Shown here piece by piece: positions 8,885-17,500 of a DNA stretch of 64,000 nt. Made by a program: the position numbers and the translations under genes. Each line of letters opens with the position of its first letter. Positions within the stretch are counted from its first letter, which is position 1. The DNA comes from Streptomyces griseorubiginosus (GTDB taxonomy: Bacteria; Actinomycetota; Actinomycetes; Streptomycetales; Streptomycetaceae), in the NCBI RefSeq assembly GCF_001514195.1, contig NZ_KQ948738.1:211207-275206 (forward strand), read 5' to 3'. The notes under the pieces are model-generated. The model saw only the letters and a program-made list of their open reading frames with translations, made no database searches and was not told the origin of the DNA.

Positions 8885-9130
8885 GGATCAAGTATCCCGA
8901 TGGGTGGTGCCTCCCCGACCGGCGTCCAGTACGTCGCATGTACAAACGCACATGCCAACCTGATGGATCAAGGTTCCGGCTCATGCAATGGCACCAGAGA
9001 CTTTTGCCTCGCATATGCGGCACTATGGTCGACCGTGGGGGTCGCACCGTCGAGCGTGGCGTCGAGCGACCGTTGGCCAGGCCGTGAGGCCGTAGTGGGG
9101 TCCTTGAGGACCTTGAGGAGTGGACCCGTG
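8885..9130. promoter_or_regulatory. Control region between MOSC gene and modABC
   Basis: This 246-base divergent spacer contains an inverted repeat, GCATGT (8936-8941) and ACATGC (8950-8955), an 8-base palindrome GCATATGC (9011-9018), and a direct repeat ATGGATCAAG at 8883-8892 and 8963-8972. No ModE-type site or molybdenum-cofactor riboswitch was recognised. Any of these could bind a molybdate-responsive regulator, but none is encoded nearby. Confidence 0.4.
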
Positions 9131-9958
9131 ATGACCCGTTCCGTGCGCACCCGCAGCCGTCGGTCCGTGCAGGTGGCCGCCCTGGGCGCCGCCGCGCTGC
9201 TGGCCCTGAGCGCCTGCTCCTCCTCCGACGACTCGAGCTCCGCGAAGTCGGGCGCCTCGCAGTCGGGCTCCGGGACGAAGGTCTCCGGTGACATCACCGT
9301 CTTCGCCGCTGCCTCGCTGAAGGAGAGCTTCACGACGCTCGGCAAGGACTTCGAGAAGGCCCACCCCGGCACGAAGGTCACCTTCAGCTTCGGCGGCAGC
9401 GACTCCCTCGCCGCCTCCATCACCGGCGGGGCACCAGCCGACGTGTTCGCCTCCGCCAGCCCCAAGACGATGAAGGTCGTCACGGACGCCAAGGACAACG
9501 CCGACGCGCCCGCCACCTTCGTGCGCAACCAGCTGGAGATCGCCACCCTGCCCGGCAACCCCGACAAGGTCGCCTCGCTGAAGGACCTCACCGGCAAGGA
9601 CCTGAAGGTGGTCCTTTGCGACAAGACGGTCCCCTGTGGCGCCGCCGCCGAGAAGGCGCTCACGGCGAGCAAGCTGAAGCTCACCCCGGTGTCCTACGAG
9701 GAGGACGTCAAGTCGGCCCTCAACAAGGTGGTGTTGAAGGAGGCCGACGCGGCCGTCGTGTACAGGACCGATGTGAGGGCGGCAGGTGACAAGGTGGAGG
9801 GTGTGGAGTTCCCCGAGTCCGCCGACGCCATCAACGCCTACCCGATCGCCCTGCTCAAGGAGTCGAAGAACACCGAGACCGCCAAGGCGTTCATCGCGCT
9901 GGTGCGGTCCGCCGAGGGCCAGAAGGTCCTGACCTCAGCCGGGTTCCTTCAGCCGTGA
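9131..9958 (+). CDS. modA: Molybdate ABC transporter, substrate-binding lipoprotein
   Basis: 275 residues. A twin-Arg-rich N-end and hydrophobic stretch lead to the lipobox LSAC with Cys29 as lipid anchor, followed by a Ser-rich linker. The ligand domain begins ITVFAAASLKESFTTLG and continues FSFGGSDSLAASITGGAPADVFASASPKTM, the ModA pattern whose Ser and backbone amides hold the oxyanion; EEDVKSALNKVVLKEADAAVVYRTD is also typical. It captures molybdate (or tungstate) outside the membrane and delivers it to ModB. ATG 9131 lies 10 bases after GAGGAG; GTG 9128 is an alternative. It overlaps modB by GTGA, so the three genes are translationally coupled. Confidence 0.95.
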   Translation: MTRSVRTRSRRSVQVAALGAAALLALSACSSSDDSSSAKSGASQSGSGTKVSGDITVFAAASLKESFTTLGKDFEKAHPGTKVTFSFGGSDSLAASITGGAPADVFASASPKTMKVVTDAKDNADAPATFVRNQLEIATLPGNPDKVASLKDLTGKDLKVVLCDKTVPCGAAAEKALTASKLKLTPVSYEEDVKSALNKVVLKEADAAVVYRTDVRAAGDKVEGVEFPESADAINAYPIALLKESKNTETAKAFIALVRSAEGQKVLTSAGFLQP

Positions 9959-10833
9959 CGCTCCGCTCCCCCGGCCGGGCCGACGCCACGGACACCCTCA
10001 CGGGCGGTCCGCAGCGTCGCCGTGCCTCCGGGTTCGGTGGGAGTCGACGGGCTCGCGGCGGTGCTCCGCTGCCGCTGCTCGTGCCCGCTCTGATCGGCCT
10101 GGCGTTCCTGACCCTGCCGCTCGTCGCGCTGCTGATCCGGGCTCCCTGGCGCAGCATGCCCGAGCTGCTCACCAGCCCCGAGGTCTGGCAGGCGCTCCGG
10201 CTCTCCCTGGTGTGCGCGACGGCGGCGACCGCGGTGAGCCTGGTGATCGGGGTGCCGCTGGCCTGGCTGCTGGCCCGCGTGGAGTTCCCCGGCCGCGGCC
10301 TCGTACGGGCCCTGGTCACACTGCCGCTCGTGCTGCCCCCGGTGGTCGGCGGTGTCGCCCTGCTCATGGCGCTGGGCCGCAACGGGGTCGTCGGCAAGTG
10401 GCTGGACTCCTGGTTCGGCGTCACGCTGCCCTTCACCACCACCGGGGTGGTGATCGCCGAGGCGTTCGTGGCGATGCCGTTCCTCGTCATCAGCGTCGAG
10501 GGCACCCTGCGCGCCGCCGACCCCCGGTACGAGGAGGCCGCCGCCACGCTCGGCGCGTCCCGCTTCACCGCGTTCCGCCGCGTCACCCTCCCGCTCATCG
10601 CGCCCGGCGTGGCGGCGGGCGCCGTCCTGGCCTGGGCACGTGCGCTGGGTGAGTTCGGGGCGACGATCACCTTCGCGGGCAACTTCCCGGGCCGTACCCA
10701 GACCATGCCGCTGGCCGTCTACCTGGCCCTCCAGAACGACCCGGAGTCCGCGATCGCCCTCAGCCTGGTCCTGCTCGCCGTCTCCGTCGCGGTCCTGGCC
10801 GGACTGCGCGACCGCTGGATGAGCGCCTCATGA
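9955..10833 (+). CDS. modB: Molybdate ABC transporter, permease
   Basis: 292 residues from GTG 9955, overlapping the modA stop. After a basic 40-residue N-end it has about five to six membrane helices (for example LLVPALIGLAFLTLPLVALLI and LRLSLVCATAATAVSLVIGVPLAWLLA). The EAA loop that docks the ATPase reads EEAAATLGASRFTAFRRVTLPLIAPG. LPLVLPPVVGGVALLMALGRNG and ALGEFGATITFAGNFPG are hallmarks of ModB. It forms the transmembrane channel with ModC. It overlaps modC by ATGA. Confidence 0.95.
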   Translation: MTLRSPGRADATDTLTGGPQRRRASGFGGSRRARGGAPLPLLVPALIGLAFLTLPLVALLIRAPWRSMPELLTSPEVWQALRLSLVCATAATAVSLVIGVPLAWLLARVEFPGRGLVRALVTLPLVLPPVVGGVALLMALGRNGVVGKWLDSWFGVTLPFTTTGVVIAEAFVAMPFLVISVEGTLRAADPRYEEAAATLGASRFTAFRRVTLPLIAPGVAAGAVLAWARALGEFGATITFAGNFPGRTQTMPLAVYLALQNDPESAIALSLVLLAVSVAVLAGLRDRWMSAS

Positions 10834-11897
10834 CCGAGACCGGCACGCCCGGCGCCGCCGCGGGCCTCGACGCCCGTCTCGTGGTCGAGCGCGGCCCCTT
10901 CCACCTCGACGTCACGCTCGCGGCGGCGCCCGGTGACGTGGTCGCGCTCCTCGGCCCGAACGGCGCAGGCAAGACCACGGCACTGCGCGCGCTCGCCGGT
11001 CTCGTACCGCTGTCCGCCGGTCATCTGCGGCTGGACGGAGCCGAGTTGGACGGTACGCCGCCGGAGTCCCGCCCGGTCGGGGTCGTCTTCCAGGACTATC
11101 TGCTCTTCCCGCACCTGAGCGCACTGGACAACGTGGCCTTCGGCCCGCGCTGTCACGGGGCGAGCAGGGCGGCGGCCCGCGCGCAGGCCGCCGTATGGCT
11201 GGAACGTCTGGACCTCACCGCGCACGCGTCCGCCAAGCCCCGGCGCCTGTCGGGCGGCCAGGCCCAACGGGTGGCCCTCGCCCGCGCGTTGGCCACGCAC
11301 CCGCGGCTGCTCCTCCTCGACGAACCCCTTGCCGCCCTCGACGCCCGCACCCGGCTCGAGGTCCGGGCCCAACTCCGGCACCATCTGGCAGAGTTCGAGG
11401 CGGTCGCCGTCCTCGTCACGCACGATCCGCTGGACGCCATGGTCCTGGCCGACCGTCTCGTCGTCGTCGAGGACGGCCGGATCGTCCAGGAGGGCACCCC
11501 GGCACACATCGCCCGGCATCCCCGCACCGACTACATCGCCCACCTGGTCGGTCTCAACCTGTACCGGGGCGAGGCGGAGGGGCACACCGTCCGGGTGGAG
11601 GGCGGTGCGGAGGTCACCACCACGGAGGACCTCACCGGTCCCGTCTTCGTCGCCTTCCCGCCCAGTGCGGTCACCCTGCACCGGGACCGGCCCACCGGCT
11701 CCAGCGCCCGCAACCTCTGGCGCTGCGAGGTGGCCGGACTGGAGACCCACGGCGACCAGATCCGCGCCGCGCTCACCGGCCCGCTCCCCCTCGCCGCCGA
11801 CCTCACGACCATCGCCGCCGCGGAACTCGACCTGCACCCCGGGGCCACCGTATGGGCCACGGTGAAGGCGACGCAGACCCACGCGTATCCCGCGTGA
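10830..11897 (+). CDS. modC: Molybdate ABC transporter, ATPase
   Basis: 355 residues. It shows Walker A GPNGAGKT (42-49), Q-loop VVFQDYLLFPHLS, signature LSGGQAQR (140-147), Walker B LLLLDEP (160-166) and switch His198 (VTHDP). The C-terminal 80 residues resemble a TOBE domain (SARNLWRCEVAGLETHGDQIRAAL to WATVKATQTHAYP), which in ModC binds oxyanion and feeds back on transport. It energises ModAB. The modABC set is complete and self-sufficient. The next gene converges on it, with a 16-bp gap and no evident hairpin. Confidence 0.95.
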   Translation: MTETGTPGAAAGLDARLVVERGPFHLDVTLAAAPGDVVALLGPNGAGKTTALRALAGLVPLSAGHLRLDGAELDGTPPESRPVGVVFQDYLLFPHLSALDNVAFGPRCHGASRAAARAQAAVWLERLDLTAHASAKPRRLSGGQAQRVALARALATHPRLLLLDEPLAALDARTRLEVRAQLRHHLAEFEAVAVLVTHDPLDAMVLADRLVVVEDGRIVQEGTPAHIARHPRTDYIAHLVGLNLYRGEAEGHTVRVEGGAEVTTTEDLTGPVFVAFPPSAVTLHRDRPTGSSARNLWRCEVAGLETHGDQIRAALTGPLPLAADLTTIAAAELDLHPGATVWATVKATQTHAYPA

Positions 11898-11913
11898 AGG
11901 CACCCGGCAGGGC

Positions 11914-12690
11914 CTAGGAGCGCCCGTTCGCGTCCGGCCCGTAGGTCTCCTCGATCCACCGGGCGTCCGTGAGGTACCGCCGGTCGTGTCCCTCGGCGAC
12001 ATGGCGCCGTACGGCCGTGTGGCCCGCCGCCGCTTCGGCGTGCATCCACTCCACCAGCGCCCGCAGCCGGGCCCCCGCGGCCGTGGGAAGTGCCGCTCGC
12101 TCCGCCTCGGACAGGCCGTAGGCGTCGGCGAAGAGACTCAGCCGGCGCCTTCCCTCGGGCACCGGCAGCGAGGGCTCGGCCGCGTCCGGGGCGTAGAGCG
12201 GCACAAAGCGGTAGGCGGTGTACGCCACGTCCCACAGGCGTGGGGCGGGGTGGGCGGTGTCGAAGTCGATGAACGCGACCGGGAGCCGGTCACGGAAGAC
12301 GGTGTTGTAGGTGGCCGCGTCGCCGTGGCAGACGACCTCCGCGGGCTCGCGCGGTGCGAACTGCCATACGTCGTCGAGCAGTCGCACGAAGCTCGCCGAG
12401 GCGTCGTGGAACTCCCGCAGGAGTCGGGCCGCGGCGATCAGAGACGCGTCACTGCGCACCTGGGGCGCGTCGAAGTCGTGCCCGACCTCTCCGGGCAGGA
12501 ACTCGACGATCTCCTCCTCGCCGTCCTCACTCATCCCGTACGGCCGCGGTGCCCCGGTGAACCCCGCCGCCGCGAGATGGGCGAGGAACCTCTGCACGGT
12601 CGCGCTCCATGGAGCCGCGGGGCGTCTGACGCGGTCCCCTTCGCGCACGACCTCGTTGATTCCGCCGGTCAGCACTTCGCGATCCTCCAC
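11914..12690 (-). CDS. APH-family phosphotransferase
   Basis: 258 residues of the aminoglycoside phosphotransferase / choline kinase-like fold. The catalytic loop reads VVCHGDAATYNTVF (His-Gly-Asp, with the later Asn), followed by the metal-binding VAFIDFDTAHPAPRLWDVAYTAYRFVPL. The N-lobe is short. The start is GTG 12690 with no strong ribosome binding site, so the exact start is uncertain. Members phosphorylate small molecules of many kinds; nothing in the context (a lipoprotein gene upstream, modC convergent) points to a substrate, and an antibiotic-resistance role should not be assumed. Confidence 0.8.
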   Translation of the reverse strand: MEDREVLTGGINEVVREGDRVRRPAAPWSATVQRFLAHLAAAGFTGAPRPYGMSEDGEEEIVEFLPGEVGHDFDAPQVRSDASLIAAARLLREFHDASASFVRLLDDVWQFAPREPAEVVCHGDAATYNTVFRDRLPVAFIDFDTAHPAPRLWDVAYTAYRFVPLYAPDAAEPSLPVPEGRRRLSLFADAYGLSEAERAALPTAAGARLRALVEWMHAEAAAGHTAVRRHVAEGHDRRYLTDARWIEETYGPDANGRS

Positions 12691-12760
12691 GAGGGCACGG
12701 TAGGCGGCTCGACGGGGAGCACGCAGCCGGTTTTCGACGAGCCCGCGGTTCGGCGCGCGA

Positions 12761-12915
12761 TCCTCAGGCCCCGTCCTGGCGTGCCGTCCTCAGGCGCCGT
12801 CCTGGCGTGCCGTCCTCAGGCGCCCACTGGCGCGCCGTCCTCAGACGCCGTCCTGGCGTGCCGCCCTCAGACGCCGTCCTGGCGCGCCGTCCTGGCGCAC
12901 CGTCCTCAGGCCCCG
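12761..12915. repeat. 26-bp minisatellite, about six copies
   Basis: Imperfect head-to-tail copies begin at 12761, 12787, 12813, 12838 and 12864, followed by two partial copies to 12915. The unit starts TCCTCAGG and ends CGTGCCG. The array sits between two minus-strand genes and runs into the stop codon of the upstream lipoprotein gene (12906-12908). Confidence 0.85.
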
Positions 12916-13700
12916 CCCTTCCTCAGAACCGCCATCACGTCCCCGGACGCCACGGTCTGCTCCCCGTCCGGACGGTGCACGGTGACGGGTTCGCCGAGGT
13001 CGCTGAACCGCACCGAGAAGGACCGGCCACCCTCGACCCGGTACTCGGCCTCGACCCGGTGGTCGCCGAGCCGCGCCTTCGGACCGGACCGCTCCGGCAC
13101 GTACACCCGGACGGTCACCGGTCCCGCGGTCCGGGACAGCGGGCGCAGCCGCTCCCCGTCGCGCACAGTCACGGAGCCGGAGACCACGTCACCGGCGCCC
13201 GTCGCGGCCTCCGCGAGCAGCGACCCCGTCCGGCACACCGGCGCGATGCCCTCCGACTCCGGCACCTCACCGGGCAGGGTCGTGACCATGTACGAGCCCC
13301 GCAGCAGCCGGACGGCGGTCCACCGCCCGTCCTGCGCCGGGTCCGCGACCGGGTCGAGCTCGGGGGTCTCCTCGTCCCCGGCGAGCCTGCTCACGGCCTC
13401 GGGCAGCGCGCTGTCGGCCCAACGCGTCCACACCCGCTCCCCGATCAGCAGGCTCTCCGCGTCCCCCACCGTGCCCGCGCAGGCGCCGTGGCCGTCGAGG
13501 CGGGCGTCGAAACCGGTCCGTGAGCCGTCGGGGCCACGGAATTCCCCCACCATGCGGAAGGACTTGGCCTCGCCCAGGGGCCGGAGAGCCTCCTCGAAGG
13601 CCCGGGCCTCATCGCTGCGCTCGTCGGCCGTGCACGACGTCACCGACACGGCCGCCAGCAGCACCGCCGCGCACACCCCGCCACCCGGCCTCACTCGCAT
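12906..13700 (-). CDS. Lipoprotein of unknown function
   Basis: 264 residues from ATG 13700, placed by GGGGAG about 8 bases upstream. The N-terminal MRVRPGGGVCAAVLLAAVS leads to the lipobox VTSC, with the Cys about residue 23, so it should be anchored to the outer face of the membrane. The mature part has SFRMVGEFRGPDGSRTGFDARLDGHGACAGTV, IGERVWTRWADSAL and repeated beta-type segments, resembling the LppX/LprG-like or outer-membrane-lipoprotein-sorting fold common in Streptomyces. Two further cysteines (ACAGT, VCRTG) may form a disulfide. Function unknown. A minisatellite lies at its 3' end. Confidence 0.75.
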   Translation of the reverse strand: MRVRPGGGVCAAVLLAAVSVTSCTADERSDEARAFEEALRPLGEAKSFRMVGEFRGPDGSRTGFDARLDGHGACAGTVGDAESLLIGERVWTRWADSALPEAVSRLAGDEETPELDPVADPAQDGRWTAVRLLRGSYMVTTLPGEVPESEGIAPVCRTGSLLAEAATGAGDVVSGSVTVRDGERLRPLSRTAGPVTVRVYVPERSGPKARLGDHRVEAEYRVEGGRSFSVRFSDLGEPVTVHRPDGEQTVASGDVMAVLRKGGA

Positions 13701-14008
13701 GCCCGTCTCTCCCCCCGATGGCCCGCAACTCGCCGACTTCCCTACGACAACGACCACTTGACCATCACGTCGAGGCCCTTCGCCACCCCGTCCGGCGAAC
13801 AAGTGGTTTGTCGGCCAGAGTTCATGAATTCCTGACGCAAATCCCTTGCGGCACATTCTCAGGATTTGGCCCGAATTCAGTCATACGAAAAAGAAGCTCG
13901 CATTCGCACGGGATTCGAGCGCATTTCCCCTGGCACGCTGTGCTCGATGCGACCGCAGGCGCCGGCGGTCGCGTCGCATCCGTCGCAGTCGACAGGAAAG
14001 AGAAAGCA
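13701..14008. other. Intergenic region between divergent secreted-protein genes
   Basis: 308 bases, AT-richer than its surroundings around 13800-13930 (two GAATTC sites and a TTCATGAA palindrome near 13822). This suggests promoter DNA for the divergent lipoprotein and peptidoglycan-binding genes. I could not settle on -35/-10 pairs and see no gene here. Confidence 0.45.
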
Positions 14009-14461
14009 GTGCGAACTTCTCTGGCCAGGACACTCGTCACCACCAGCGCCGTCGTCGGCATCGCCCTGGGAGGCCTCGCGGGAGCGGGTGCGAGCGTGGC
14101 GGCCCCGCAGCACGCCACCAAGGCCGCGGTCAGCAGCTCGCGACTCGCACCCCTCGCGGTCAACAACCTCGGCCTGGACACGGCCCGGGCCAGGAACTGG
14201 CAGAGCTGCCTGAACGCATGGGGCTTCAACGCCGGTACCGAGGACGGGCAGCTGGGCACCAACAGCTGGAAAGCGGCCCAGCGCATGCTCAATGCCTGGG
14301 GTTACAACGCCGGTACCGTCGACGGAATCGTCGGGAGCAACACGATCACGGCGCTCCAGAAGTTCCTGAACAACGTCGGGTACAACGCCGGAACCCCCGA
14401 CGGGATCGCCGGTCCGCAGACCAGGGCCGCGTTCTGGAATTACAACGCCACGGGTTGCTGA
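14009..14461 (+). CDS. Secreted peptidoglycan-binding protein with three repeats
   Basis: 150 residues from GTG 14009, after AGGAAAG (13994-14000). Residues 1-31 are a signal peptide (RTSLARTLVTTSAVVGIALGG, cleavage near SVAA). The mature part is three tandem copies of a roughly 33-residue unit built on W/LN.WGF/YNAGT.DG..G..T..A, that is PG_binding_1-like helices: LNAWGFNAGTEDGQLG, LNAWGYNAGTVDGIVG and LNNVGYNAGTPDGIAGP. No catalytic domain is attached, so the protein probably coats or targets cell wall. It ends in Cys. A perfect hairpin terminator follows. Confidence 0.88.
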   Translation: MRTSLARTLVTTSAVVGIALGGLAGAGASVAAPQHATKAAVSSSRLAPLAVNNLGLDTARARNWQSCLNAWGFNAGTEDGQLGTNSWKAAQRMLNAWGYNAGTVDGIVGSNTITALQKFLNNVGYNAGTPDGIAGPQTRAAFWNYNATGC

Positions 14462-14482
14462 CCGGACCCTGAGTGCCGCGCA

Positions 14483-14520
14483 GGGCTGGTCGAGCGGCGC
14501 GTCGGCCGCTCGACCAGCCC
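14483..14520. terminator. Perfect 16-bp bidirectional terminator
   Basis: GGGCTGGTCGAGCGGC (14483-14498) pairs fully with GCCGCTCGACCAGCCC (14505-14520) around a 6-base loop. It separates the convergent peptidoglycan-binding gene and ung. Confidence 0.9.
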
Positions 14521-14531
14521 GGACCGGCGTC

Positions 14532-15209
14532 TCAGGGAAGCCGCCAGTCCACCGGCTGCACACCCTGCCCGACGAGAAGGTCGTTGGCCCGGCTGAACGG
14601 GCGGGAGCCGAAGAAGCCCCGGTCCGCCGACATGGGGGACGGATGCGCGGACTCGATCGCGGGCAGCTCCCCGAGCAGCGGGCGCAGATTGCGCGCGTCA
14701 CGGCCCCACAGGATCGACACGAGCGGCTTGCCCCGCGCCGCGAGAGCGCGTATCGCCTGCTCGGTGACCTCCTCCCAGCCCTGGCCGCGGTGGGCTCCGG
14801 GCTTGCGCGGGGCGGTCGTCAGCGCCCTGTTGAGCAGCAGCACACCCTGCCGGGTCCACGGCGTCAGGTCGCCGTTCGACGGCCTGGGCAGCCCGAGGTC
14901 GGAGTGCATCTCGCGGAAGATGTTCTCCAGGCTGCCCGGCAGCGAGCGCACCTCCGGCGCCACCGCGAAGCTCAGCCCGATGGCCATCCCCGGTGTGGGG
15001 TAGGGGTCCTGACCGACGATCAGGACGCGTACGTCGTCGAAGGGCTGCTGGAAGGCCCGCAGCACGTTCTGTCCGGCCGGCAGGTAGGTCCGGCCGGCCG
15101 CTATCTCGGCCCGCAGGAAGTCCCCCATCGCGGCGATGCGTTCGGCCACGGGTTCCAGGGCCTTCGCCCAGCCCGCTTCAACTAGTTCATGCAAAGGTCG
15201 TGGTGCCAC
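14532..15209 (-). CDS. ung: Uracil-DNA glycosylase (family 1)
   Basis: 225 residues, the normal length. It removes uracil from DNA after cytosine deamination, the first step of base-excision repair. The water-activating loop is VGQDPYPTPG (Asp68), the uracil-recognition strand GVLLLNRALTT, and the DNA-intercalating loop HPSPMSADRGFFGSRPFSRAN contains His189. All catalytic residues are present. Start ATG 15209. Single gene, convergent with its left neighbour. Its upstream DNA is a 17-bp minisatellite shared with the divergent sugar-kinase-like gene. Confidence 0.97.
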   Translation of the reverse strand: MAPRPLHELVEAGWAKALEPVAERIAAMGDFLRAEIAAGRTYLPAGQNVLRAFQQPFDDVRVLIVGQDPYPTPGMAIGLSFAVAPEVRSLPGSLENIFREMHSDLGLPRPSNGDLTPWTRQGVLLLNRALTTAPRKPGAHRGQGWEEVTEQAIRALAARGKPLVSILWGRDARNLRPLLGELPAIESAHPSPMSADRGFFGSRPFSRANDLLVGQGVQPVDWRLP

Positions 15210-15295
15210 AGCGCGTCACCCTACTGGCCCGCACCGACACCCCGTGTACGCAGGGAGGCCCGGCGCCCGGGCCGCTACTCTTCCTCCTCTCACGC

Positions 15296-15470
15296 GGCCG
15301 ACGGCTCACCGGGGCCGGCGGCTGATCGGGGCCGACGGCTCAACGGGGTCGGCGGCTCATCTGGGCCGGCGGCTATCGGGGCCACCAGCTCACCGGGACC
15401 GACAGCTCACCGGGGCCGACAGCTAAAAGCGCCGGCGGCTCCCGCGGCCGCCGGTTCACGCGGCCGCCGG
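15296..15470. repeat. 17-bp minisatellite, about ten copies
   Basis: Degenerate copies of a roughly 17-bp unit (GGGCCGACGGCTCACCG and variants) run through the divergent spacer between ung and the BadF-type ATPase gene, ending about 20 bases before the latter's start. The array occupies the place where a promoter would be expected. Confidence 0.8.
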
Positions 15471-15488
15471 CCAGGAAGGGGCGAGTTA

Positions 15489-16460
15489 GTGACGGAAGGG
15501 TTCCTGGCCGTCGACTCCGGCGGGTCCGGTCTGCGGGCCGTCGTGGGCGTCCCGGGGCGGGAGGCCACGGCCCCGCGGGAGTCCGGGGTACCGGTGCGGA
15601 CTGGCCCGCTTGGGATCGATCCGGGGCATCTGATGGAGCAGCTCGTGCCCATGGTCCGGTCCCTGCTGCCCGAGGCGGGAGTGACCGCGCTCGGCACGGC
15701 CGTCGTCGGAGCGGCGGGAATGGCGACCCTGGGCGACGCCCTGCGGGCCGAGCTGCCCGCCGCGCTGGCCAGGGAGTTCGGGGTCCGGACCGTCGCGCTC
15801 GTCGCGGACGCGGTGACCGCCTACACCGGCGCCCTCGGCCCACACCCCGGCGCGGTGATCGCGGCCGGCACCGGCCTGATCGCGATCGGCACCGACCTCA
15901 AGGAATGGCGCCGCGCGGACGGTTGGGGCCATCTGCTGGGCGACTGCGGCGGTGGGGCGTGGATCGGGCGGGCCGGGCTGGAGGCCGCGCTGCGCGCCCA
16001 CGACGGGCGGCCCGGCGGCTCCACGGCCCTGCTGGCGCTGGCCGAAGAGATGTTCGGTCCGGTGCGGGAACTGCCCGGCAAGCTCTACCCGCGGCCGGAC
16101 CGGCCCGCCGTGCTCGCCTCCTTCGCACCCCAAGTGGCCGCCTGCGCCGACCGCGACCCAGTCGCGAGCGGCATCCTGCGCGAGGCGGCCCGGCACATCG
16201 CCGGGTCGGCGGCCGCGGTCTGCCCGACGGAGGGCGAACCGCGTGTCTGTCTCACCGGTGGCTTGTTCCGGACGGGTGCCGCACTCGTCGTACCGCTGGA
16301 GGAAGAGCTGAGGCGGCTGCTGCCGCACGCCCGGAACGTCCCCGCGGCGGGCGGGCCGTTGGAGGGATCGGTACAGATCGCCACAGAACTGGCGCGGGGT
16401 TCGTTCGCCCTGCCGAGTGACGAGTCGATGGTGTACCTGGTGACCCCAAAGAGGGGCTGA
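15489..16460 (+). CDS. BadF/BadG-type ATPase, likely N-acetylglucosamine kinase
   Basis: 323 residues from GTG 15489 (AGGAAGGGG upstream). It has the ASKHA sugar-kinase fold: phosphate-1 loop FLAVDSGGSGLRAVVG, connect and phosphate-2 segments VADAVTAYTGALGPHPGAVIAAGTGLIAIG, WGHLLGDCGGGAWIGRAGLEAALRAHDGR, and adenosine motif RVCLTGGLFRTGA. GDxGGGxxIG with the preceding Asp is characteristic of eukaryote-type N-acetylglucosamine kinases in the BadF/BadG/BcrA/BcrD family. The probable role is recycling of cell-wall or chitin GlcNAc, but the sugar is an inference. Monocistronic or leading into the next gene 95 bp away. Confidence 0.8.
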   Translation: MTEGFLAVDSGGSGLRAVVGVPGREATAPRESGVPVRTGPLGIDPGHLMEQLVPMVRSLLPEAGVTALGTAVVGAAGMATLGDALRAELPAALAREFGVRTVALVADAVTAYTGALGPHPGAVIAAGTGLIAIGTDLKEWRRADGWGHLLGDCGGGAWIGRAGLEAALRAHDGRPGGSTALLALAEEMFGPVRELPGKLYPRPDRPAVLASFAPQVAACADRDPVASGILREAARHIAGSAAAVCPTEGEPRVCLTGGLFRTGAALVVPLEEELRRLLPHARNVPAAGGPLEGSVQIATELARGSFALPSDESMVYLVTPKRG

Positions 16461-16555
16461 AGGGGACGTAACTCATCAGACAAAACCGGACGGATACCGC
16501 TCACCTGCACCCTCCCCGAACAGGGAAGCCCAGGAAACCAGTAACATGCGTCGCC

Positions 16556-17479
16556 ATGAGCTCCCCCACTGGGCCCGCGTCCGGCCTGCCAGTACGAATG
16601 CCGCGACCTCGCCAGCCCGGGCGGCACCGCCGACCCGAGCCCCTGGCGGCTCCCGAGGGCGCGCCCGCGCTCGTCCTCGCGGTCCCGGGCACGCCCGGTG
16701 CCGCCACGCGCGGTCTCGCCGAGGAGGTCGTGAGCATCGCGCGCTCCGAGCTGCCCGGCCTCGACGCCCGGATCGGGTACCTCGACGGTGACGACTCGGA
16801 GTTCCCCACGCTCCAGGGCGTCCTGGTGCACGCCGCCGAAGAGCGCACGGCCCGTTACGAGCAGGCCAAGGCGGCCGGTGTGGACGTCAGGGAGCCCGAG
16901 GGCCCCGTCGCCGTCGTCGTGCCGCTGCTCGCCGGCCCGGACAACGCGCTGCTGCGCCGGATCCGCCAGGCCGTGATGGACAGCCGGATCGCGGCGGACC
17001 TCACGGATGTGCTGGGCCCGCACCCGCTGCTCGCCGAGGCGCTGCACGTGCGGCTGTCCGAGGCCGGGCTGGCCCGTGCCGACCGGGCCCGGCTGTTCAC
17101 CGTGGCCACGGCCGCGGACGGCATCGTCCTGGCCGCCGTGGGCGGCGAGGAGGCCGTGCAGGCGGCTGGGATCACCGGCATGCTGCTCGCCGCGCGCCTC
17201 GCGGTGCCGGTGATGGCGGCGGCGCTCGACCAGGAGGGCTCGATCGCGTCCATCGCCGACCAGCTGCGCTCCTCCGGTTCGCAGCAGCTGGCGCTGGCGC
17301 CCTACCTGATAGGGCCGGAGATCGATCCCGCCGTGATCGAGGAGGCCGCCAAGGAGGCCGGCTGCTCCGCCGCCGACCCGCTCGGCCCCTACCCGGCGAT
17401 CGGCAAGCTCGCCCTCGCCAAGTACACGACCGCGCTGGGCATCGCCCCGCAGCAGGCGCAGGGCGCGCCGGTGCGCTGA
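16556..17479 (+). CDS. CbiX/sirohydrochlorin-chelatase-like protein without metal-site histidines
   Basis: 307 residues in two chelatase-like halves. The first begins ALVLAVPGTPGAATRGLAEEVVSIARSELPG, then IGYLDGDDSEFPTLQGVL and VAVVVPLLAGPDNALLRRIRQAV. These align with CbiX/SirB segments, but the usual AHGSRD loop reads VPGTPG and the second His (LLLSAGYH type) is absent. The second half (TVATAADGIVLAAVGGEEAVQAAGITGMLLAARLAVPVMAA to LALAPYLIGPE) shows the same loss. It is therefore likely a non-catalytic or repurposed chelatase-fold protein. Start ATG 16556. A strong terminator follows. No sulfur-assimilation or cobalamin genes adjoin it. Confidence 0.7.
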   Translation: MSSPTGPASGLPVRMPRPRQPGRHRRPEPLAAPEGAPALVLAVPGTPGAATRGLAEEVVSIARSELPGLDARIGYLDGDDSEFPTLQGVLVHAAEERTARYEQAKAAGVDVREPEGPVAVVVPLLAGPDNALLRRIRQAVMDSRIAADLTDVLGPHPLLAEALHVRLSEAGLARADRARLFTVATAADGIVLAAVGGEEAVQAAGITGMLLAARLAVPVMAAALDQEGSIASIADQLRSSGSQQLALAPYLIGPEIDPAVIEEAAKEAGCSAADPLGPYPAIGKLALAKYTTALGIAPQQAQGAPVR

Positions 17480-17500
17480 CCGCACCGCCCCGCCCCTTGT

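Noticed and set aside
11914..12690. Aminoglycoside-resistance gene.
   Set aside because: The APH fold covers many small-molecule kinases, and neither motif nor context supports an antibiotic substrate.
12761..12915. CRISPR-like array of regularly spaced repeats.
   Set aside because: Copies are head-to-tail with no unique spacers, and no cas genes are present; the same holds for the other arrays.
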